Part shown: positions 62,101 to 64,000 of the stretch, one piece after another
How the letters are laid out: each line of letters starts with the position of its first letter
Numbering within the stretch: position 1 is the stretch's first letter
Assembly (NCBI RefSeq): GCF_040676675.1
Contig: NZ_JBFAPK010000020.1
Coordinates: forward strand, 62,001-126,000
DNA from: JBFAPK01 sp040676675
Lineage (GTDB): Bacteria; Actinomycetota; Actinomycetes; Mycobacteriales; Micromonosporaceae
DNA length: 64,000 nucleotides
Direction: 5' to 3'
The notes under the pieces: generated by a model
The model's database searches: none
The model's input: only the letters and a program-made list of their open reading frames with translations
What the model was told of the DNA's origin: nothing
Translations under genes and position numbers: made by a program

Positions 62101-62604
62101 TACGCCCGGCGCGGCACGGCCTTCCATGCCTGGCTGGAGCAGCGTTTCGGCGCCGGCCGGCTGCTCGACATCGACGAGCTGCCCGGGGCGGCCGACGAGG
62201 ACGCCGCCACCGACGACGCGCTGGTCGAGCTGCAGGAGCGGTTCCTCGCCAGCGAGTGGGCCGACCGGACGCCGATCGAGGTGGAGGTGCCGTTCGCGAC
62301 CGTCATCGCCGGGGTGGTGGTGCGGGGCCGGATGGACGCCGTCTTCGCCGCTCCCGGCGGCCGGTACGACGTGGTCGACTGGAAGACCGGGCGGCAGCCC
62401 TCCGGGGCGGCGGCGGACGCGGCGGCGGTGCAGTTGGCGGCGTACCGGCTGGCCTGGGCGGAGCTGGCGGGGGTGCCGGTCGGGCACGTGCGGGCCGCGT
62501 TCCACTACGTACGGGACGGCGTCACGGTCCGCCCGGCGGACCTGCTCGACGCCGACGGGCTCGCCGCCCTGGTGGCCGGCCTCCCGGCGGCTGAGCACCC
62601 CTGA
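59194..62604 (+). CDS. adnB: AdnB-like helicase-nuclease subunit
   Basis: 1136 residues from a TTG that overlaps the adnA stop. UvrD-type motor with intact motifs: GAGSGKTET (56-64), LTFTRKAAGELAHR, LLDEYQDTSHAQ, CQSIYGWRGAS, LTTSWRNRPEV, ILTAHAAKGLEWD and LAYVAVTRPRR. C-terminal RecB-family nuclease: GRMDAVFAAPGG, then VVDWKTGRQP. No cysteine clasp, unlike AdnA. Intact DEYQD box suggests it is the lead motor. The upstream open frame that reads through adnA in another phase is not coding. Confidence 0.94.
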   Translation: MSQPALFAAPPPQRAADAGPRYTPVELARLLRLPAPTREQAAIIAAPVEPLLVVAGAGSGKTETMAARVVWLVANDYVRPEQILGLTFTRKAAGELAHRIRTRLDQLVRRLGRQRRGIEADLLAGEPTVATYHSYAARIVTEHGLRSGYEPVVRLLTEASRWQLMELLVRNYDGDMSEVGRTPGGVADAVLALAGELAEHLVTPDELAAWTGRFFGEVQSRPGKIYADVRKALAVQQARLRLLPLVRAYDRRKQDFEAMDFGDQLSRAARVARDHPEVGAIERERYRVVLLDEYQDTSHAQVVLLRSLYGGGHPVTAVGDPCQSIYGWRGASAGTLDRFPGEFTHADGRPARALTLTTSWRNRPEVLGVANGLAAPLRAAGARVAELAPAFSVDDPIPARTARGAAGGTVHCALLPTFAEEAEWIADGLLAAWRGAARMPAALPEHIPLERRPTSAVLVRVRSQIPAIEAALRDRGLPVEVVGLGGLLDTPEVRDVVCTLRVLTDPTDGAALLRLLTGARWRIGPRDLVALHRRAKEIAAERHGPRSVWTDGDEPEIVTDALDEATLVEALADLGPEQAYSAEGYARLRAYGRELALLRHRLDQPLPDLVADVERTIGLDVEVAVRAGRGGDAGLARGHLDALGDVAARFASDAAGSAPLSAFLAYLAAAEDEERGLAPGEVEVVEGAVQILTAHAAKGLEWDVVAVAGLTRGVWPGPVRNSDHYLLGLGVLPFPLRGDADGLPELELAEAADQRDVLRAMTTFTERWRAHDEREERRLAYVAVTRPRRLLLCSGYWWGDGVKRPRGPSVFLREIHDHCLSGGDGYVVDVWAPEPPGDATNPTTQVVQRAEWPSDPLGARRPAVAEGAALVCRLLAERTDAPSEPEREPRAAESGPPADPVPPVDPEVLRWRREVDLLLAERERLARRDGPVEVALPGHLSVSQLVVLRRDPQALARTLRRPMPARPDPYARRGTAFHAWLEQRFGAGRLLDIDELPGAADEDAATDDALVELQERFLASEWADRTPIEVEVPFATVIAGVVVRGRMDAVFAAPGGRYDVVDWKTGRQPSGAAADAAAVQLAAYRLAWAELAGVPVGHVRAAFHYVRDGVTVRPADLLDADGLAALVAGLPAAEHP

Positions 62605-62915
62605 CCGGCCCTGACCTGCCCTGACCGGCCCCGGGGCCGTCGGAGTCGGGGTCACCCCGGACCGCTGGATCTTGTTGGGTGGGCGGTCCGGTCCGGGTCT
62701 GCTACGCTTGCCGGGTTGCAGTTTTGGTTCCCAGAGACGGTTTTGTTCTCACAGACTTTGACTGCGCCTGGCGGATTACGACCCCAGGCGCATTTTGTTG
62801 TGTCCGGAGTTCCCGGGCGGGGCGACCAGTGCGACTAGGCGTCCGCGCAGCGGCGCGGACTTTCACCTCGACCGTGGATGACCACCGGTCGATCGTTCCG
62901 TCAGGAGACGAGACA
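62605..62915 (+). promoter_or_regulatory. Promoter and long leader of the cold-shock gene
   Basis: 311 bp without a credible gene. The first part holds a 14-bp palindrome (CGGCCCCGGGGCCG, 62626-62639), a possible adnB terminator. TACGCT at 62703-62708 is a good -10 candidate, giving a leader of about 200 nt. The leader contains unusual T-rich patches (GCAGTTTTGGTTCCC, GACGGTTTTGTTCTC) and a hairpin followed by TTTTGTTGT. Long leaders controlling translation or termination are well known for cold-shock genes. Confidence 0.55.
62763..62801 (+). terminator. Hairpin plus T-tract in the cold-shock leader
   Basis: Perfect 9-bp stem (TGCGCCTGG at 62763-62771, CCAGGCGCA at 62784-62792), 12-nt loop, directly followed by TTTTGTTGT. 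This is the one classical U-rich terminator-like structure in the window, and it lies 115 bp upstream of the csp start, so it could be an attenuator or the end of a small RNA of about 90 nt. Confidence 0.6.
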
Positions 62916-63119
62916 ATGGCAGTTGGCACCGTGAAGTGGTTCAACTCGGAAAAGGGCTTCGGCTTCATCACCCCGGACGGCGGCGGCGCCGACGTCTTCG
63001 CCCACTTCTCCGCGATCCAGAGCTCCGGCTACCGGAGCCTGGACGAGAACCAGCGGGTGGAGTTCGAGGTCACCCAGGGCCAGAAGGGCCCGCAGGCGGA
63101 GAACATCCGCCCGCTCTGA
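62916..63119 (+). CDS. Cold-shock protein (CspA family)
   Basis: 67 residues, single cold-shock OB-fold: GTVKWFNSEKGFGFITPDGG (RNP-1 KGFGFI) and DVFAHFSAIQ (RNP-2 VFAHF). RNA chaperone. Ribosome site AGGAGACG. Followed, after a stem-loop, by a DEAD-box helicase gene, the common cold-adaptation pair. Confidence 0.97.
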   Translation: MAVGTVKWFNSEKGFGFITPDGGGADVFAHFSAIQSSGYRSLDENQRVEFEVTQGQKGPQAENIRPL

Positions 63120-63220
63120 GCTCGGCGCGACTGGCGCGTCCAGTCGCGGTGGCACCGCGTCCCACCCGGCGCGGTGCCTGAGTTCGGCGCAGTTCCGCCG
63201 TGCCCTCCGGGCGCGGTGAA

Positions 63221-63258
63221 CAGGTCCAGCCCGTCCCGAGCGGTGCGGGCTGGACCTG
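63221..63258 (+). terminator. Stem-loop after the cold-shock gene
   Basis: Perfect 13-bp stem (CAGGTCCAGCCCG at 63221-63233, complement at 63246-63258), 12-nt loop, followed by ACTGTTCTCC. It lies 102 bp after the csp stop. Confidence 0.75.
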
Positions 63259-63336
63259 ACTGTTCTCCGGTTCGTGCTTGTGACGCCGTCGTGATCACCG
63301 ACGGCAGCGACCCGTGGCGAAATCCCTCGCCCGGGC

Positions 63337-63370
63337 GCCTTCCTCGACACGTGCCGCCATCGAGGAAGGC
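63337..63370 (+). promoter_or_regulatory. Hairpin sequestering the ribosome site of the DEAD-box gene
   Basis: Perfect 11-bp stem: GCCTTCCTCGA at 63337-63347 pairs with TCGAGGAAGGC at 63360-63370, 12-nt loop. The right arm contains the Shine-Dalgarno GAGGAAGG, which ends seven bases before the ATG at 63377. In RNA this would hide the ribosome site, so opening of the stem (by temperature, a chaperone such as the neighbouring Csp, or a helicase) could control translation. Confidence 0.65.
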
Positions 63371-63376
63371 TCCGTC

Positions 63377-64000
63377 ATGACAGAATCCAAGGTCGCTTCC
63401 TTCGCGGACGTGCGACTCGCCCCCGCGCTCTATCCGGTCCTGGCGGCGAGCGGCATCACGGCGCCGTTCCCGATCCAGGCCGCCACCCTGCCCGACTCGC
63501 TCGCCGGACGCGACGTGCTCGGCCGGGGACGTACCGGCTCGGGCAAGACGCTCGCCTTCGGGCTGCCGCTGCTCTCGCGTACCGCCGGACGCCGGGCCCG
63601 CCCGGGCCGGCCGCTCGCGCTGGTCCTCGTGCCGACCCGGGAGTTGGCGCAGCAGGTGACCGCCGCGCTGGAGCCGTACGCCCGGGCCGTGAAGCTGCGC
63701 TGCGCCACCGTGGTCGGCGGGCTGTCGTTGCCGCGACAGGCCAGCGAGCTGCGGGCCGGGGCCGAGGTGGTCGTCGCCACGCCCGGACGGCTGACGGACC
63801 TGATCAACCGGGGCGACTGCCGGCTGGACCAGGTGGCCATCACCGTGCTGGACGAGGCCGACCAGATGGCCGACATGGGCTTCCTGCCGCAGGTCACCAG
63901 GCTGCTGGAGCAGGTCGCGCCGGACGGCCAGCGGATGCTCTTCTCGGCCACCCTGGACGGCGGCGTGGACCGTCTGGTGCGCCGCTTCCTGACCAATCCG
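63377..64000 (+). CDS. DEAD-box RNA helicase, 3' end outside window
   Basis: N-terminal 208 residues seen. Motifs in order: Q motif (FPIQAATLPDSLAGRD), motif I GRTGSGKT, Ia VPTRELAQQV, GG, Ib TPGRL, II DEAD (VLDEADQMADMGF), III SATL. Runs off the right edge before motifs IV-VI. Typical actinobacterial RhlE/CsdA-like helicase, likely unwinding structured mRNA in the cold. ATG at 63377; GAGGAAGG upstream is inside a hairpin. Confidence 0.96.
   Translation, partial: MTESKVASFADVRLAPALYPVLAASGITAPFPIQAATLPDSLAGRDVLGRGRTGSGKTLAFGLPLLSRTAGRRARPGRPLALVLVPTRELAQQVTAALEPYARAVKLRCATVVGGLSLPRQASELRAGAEVVVATPGRLTDLINRGDCRLDQVAITVLDEADQMADMGFLPQVTRLLEQVAPDGQRMLFSATLDGGVDRLVRRFLTNP

Overview
The window looks like chromosomal DNA of a high-GC filamentous actinomycete, most likely Micromonosporaceae or a close relative. 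The reasons are very high GC with strongly G/C-ending codons, frequent GTG starts, a mycothiol gene (mshB), adnA-adnB helicase-nuclease genes, a cslA/glxA tip-glycan locus, an ECF42-type sigma factor paired with a DGPF protein, and a 7Fe ferredoxin-dapC pair arranged as in mycobacteria. No tRNA, rRNA, IS element, phage gene or CRISPR array was recognised.

Layout. 0-5 kb: cellulose-synthase-like cslA (cut by the window start), a lipoprotein GH6 glucanase, and the radical copper oxidase glxA. 5-15 kb: a pterin-dehydratase-like protein, MutT, the sdhC-sdhA-sdhB respiratory operon, a membrane protein, a TldD/TldE-type protease pair and a Uma2 nuclease. 15-22 kb: a five-gene dipeptide/oligopeptide ABC transporter operon (ATPase, ATPase, permease, permease, lipoprotein). 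22-33 kb: S9 peptidase, mshB, an SDR with a divergent XRE regulator, GNAT, ferredoxin, dapC, prephenate dehydrogenase and hemerythrin. 33-36 kb: DUF2071 protein, a secreted Fn3-CBM protein and a GT1 glycosyltransferase.

36.5-42 kb holds the most interesting locus: an EctB-type diaminobutyrate aminotransferase translationally coupled (GTGA overlap) to a 1370-residue membrane-bound Pls/PosA-type single-module synthetase (A and T domains, then six membrane segments alternating with three left-handed beta-helix regions). The window contains no ectA or ectC. The simplest reading is that aspartate semialdehyde is converted to 2,4-diaminobutyrate and polymerised into a cationic homopolymer. The locus lies between dapC (30 kb) and dapD/dapE (48-49 kb), which use the same aspartate-semialdehyde branch.

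42-55 kb: SIMPL protein, a P-loop kinase with a tandemly duplicated 3' end, a GGDEF-EAL protein, a UDG-like protein, divergent dapD/dapE, two tandem LOG-family genes, DGPF plus ECF42 sigma, a nested palindromic element inside a degenerate tandem array, a DUF4440-like protein and an esterase. 55-64 kb: adnA-adnB, then a cold-shock protein gene with a structured leader, then a DEAD-box RNA helicase (cut by the window end) whose ribosome binding site lies in a perfect 11-bp hairpin.
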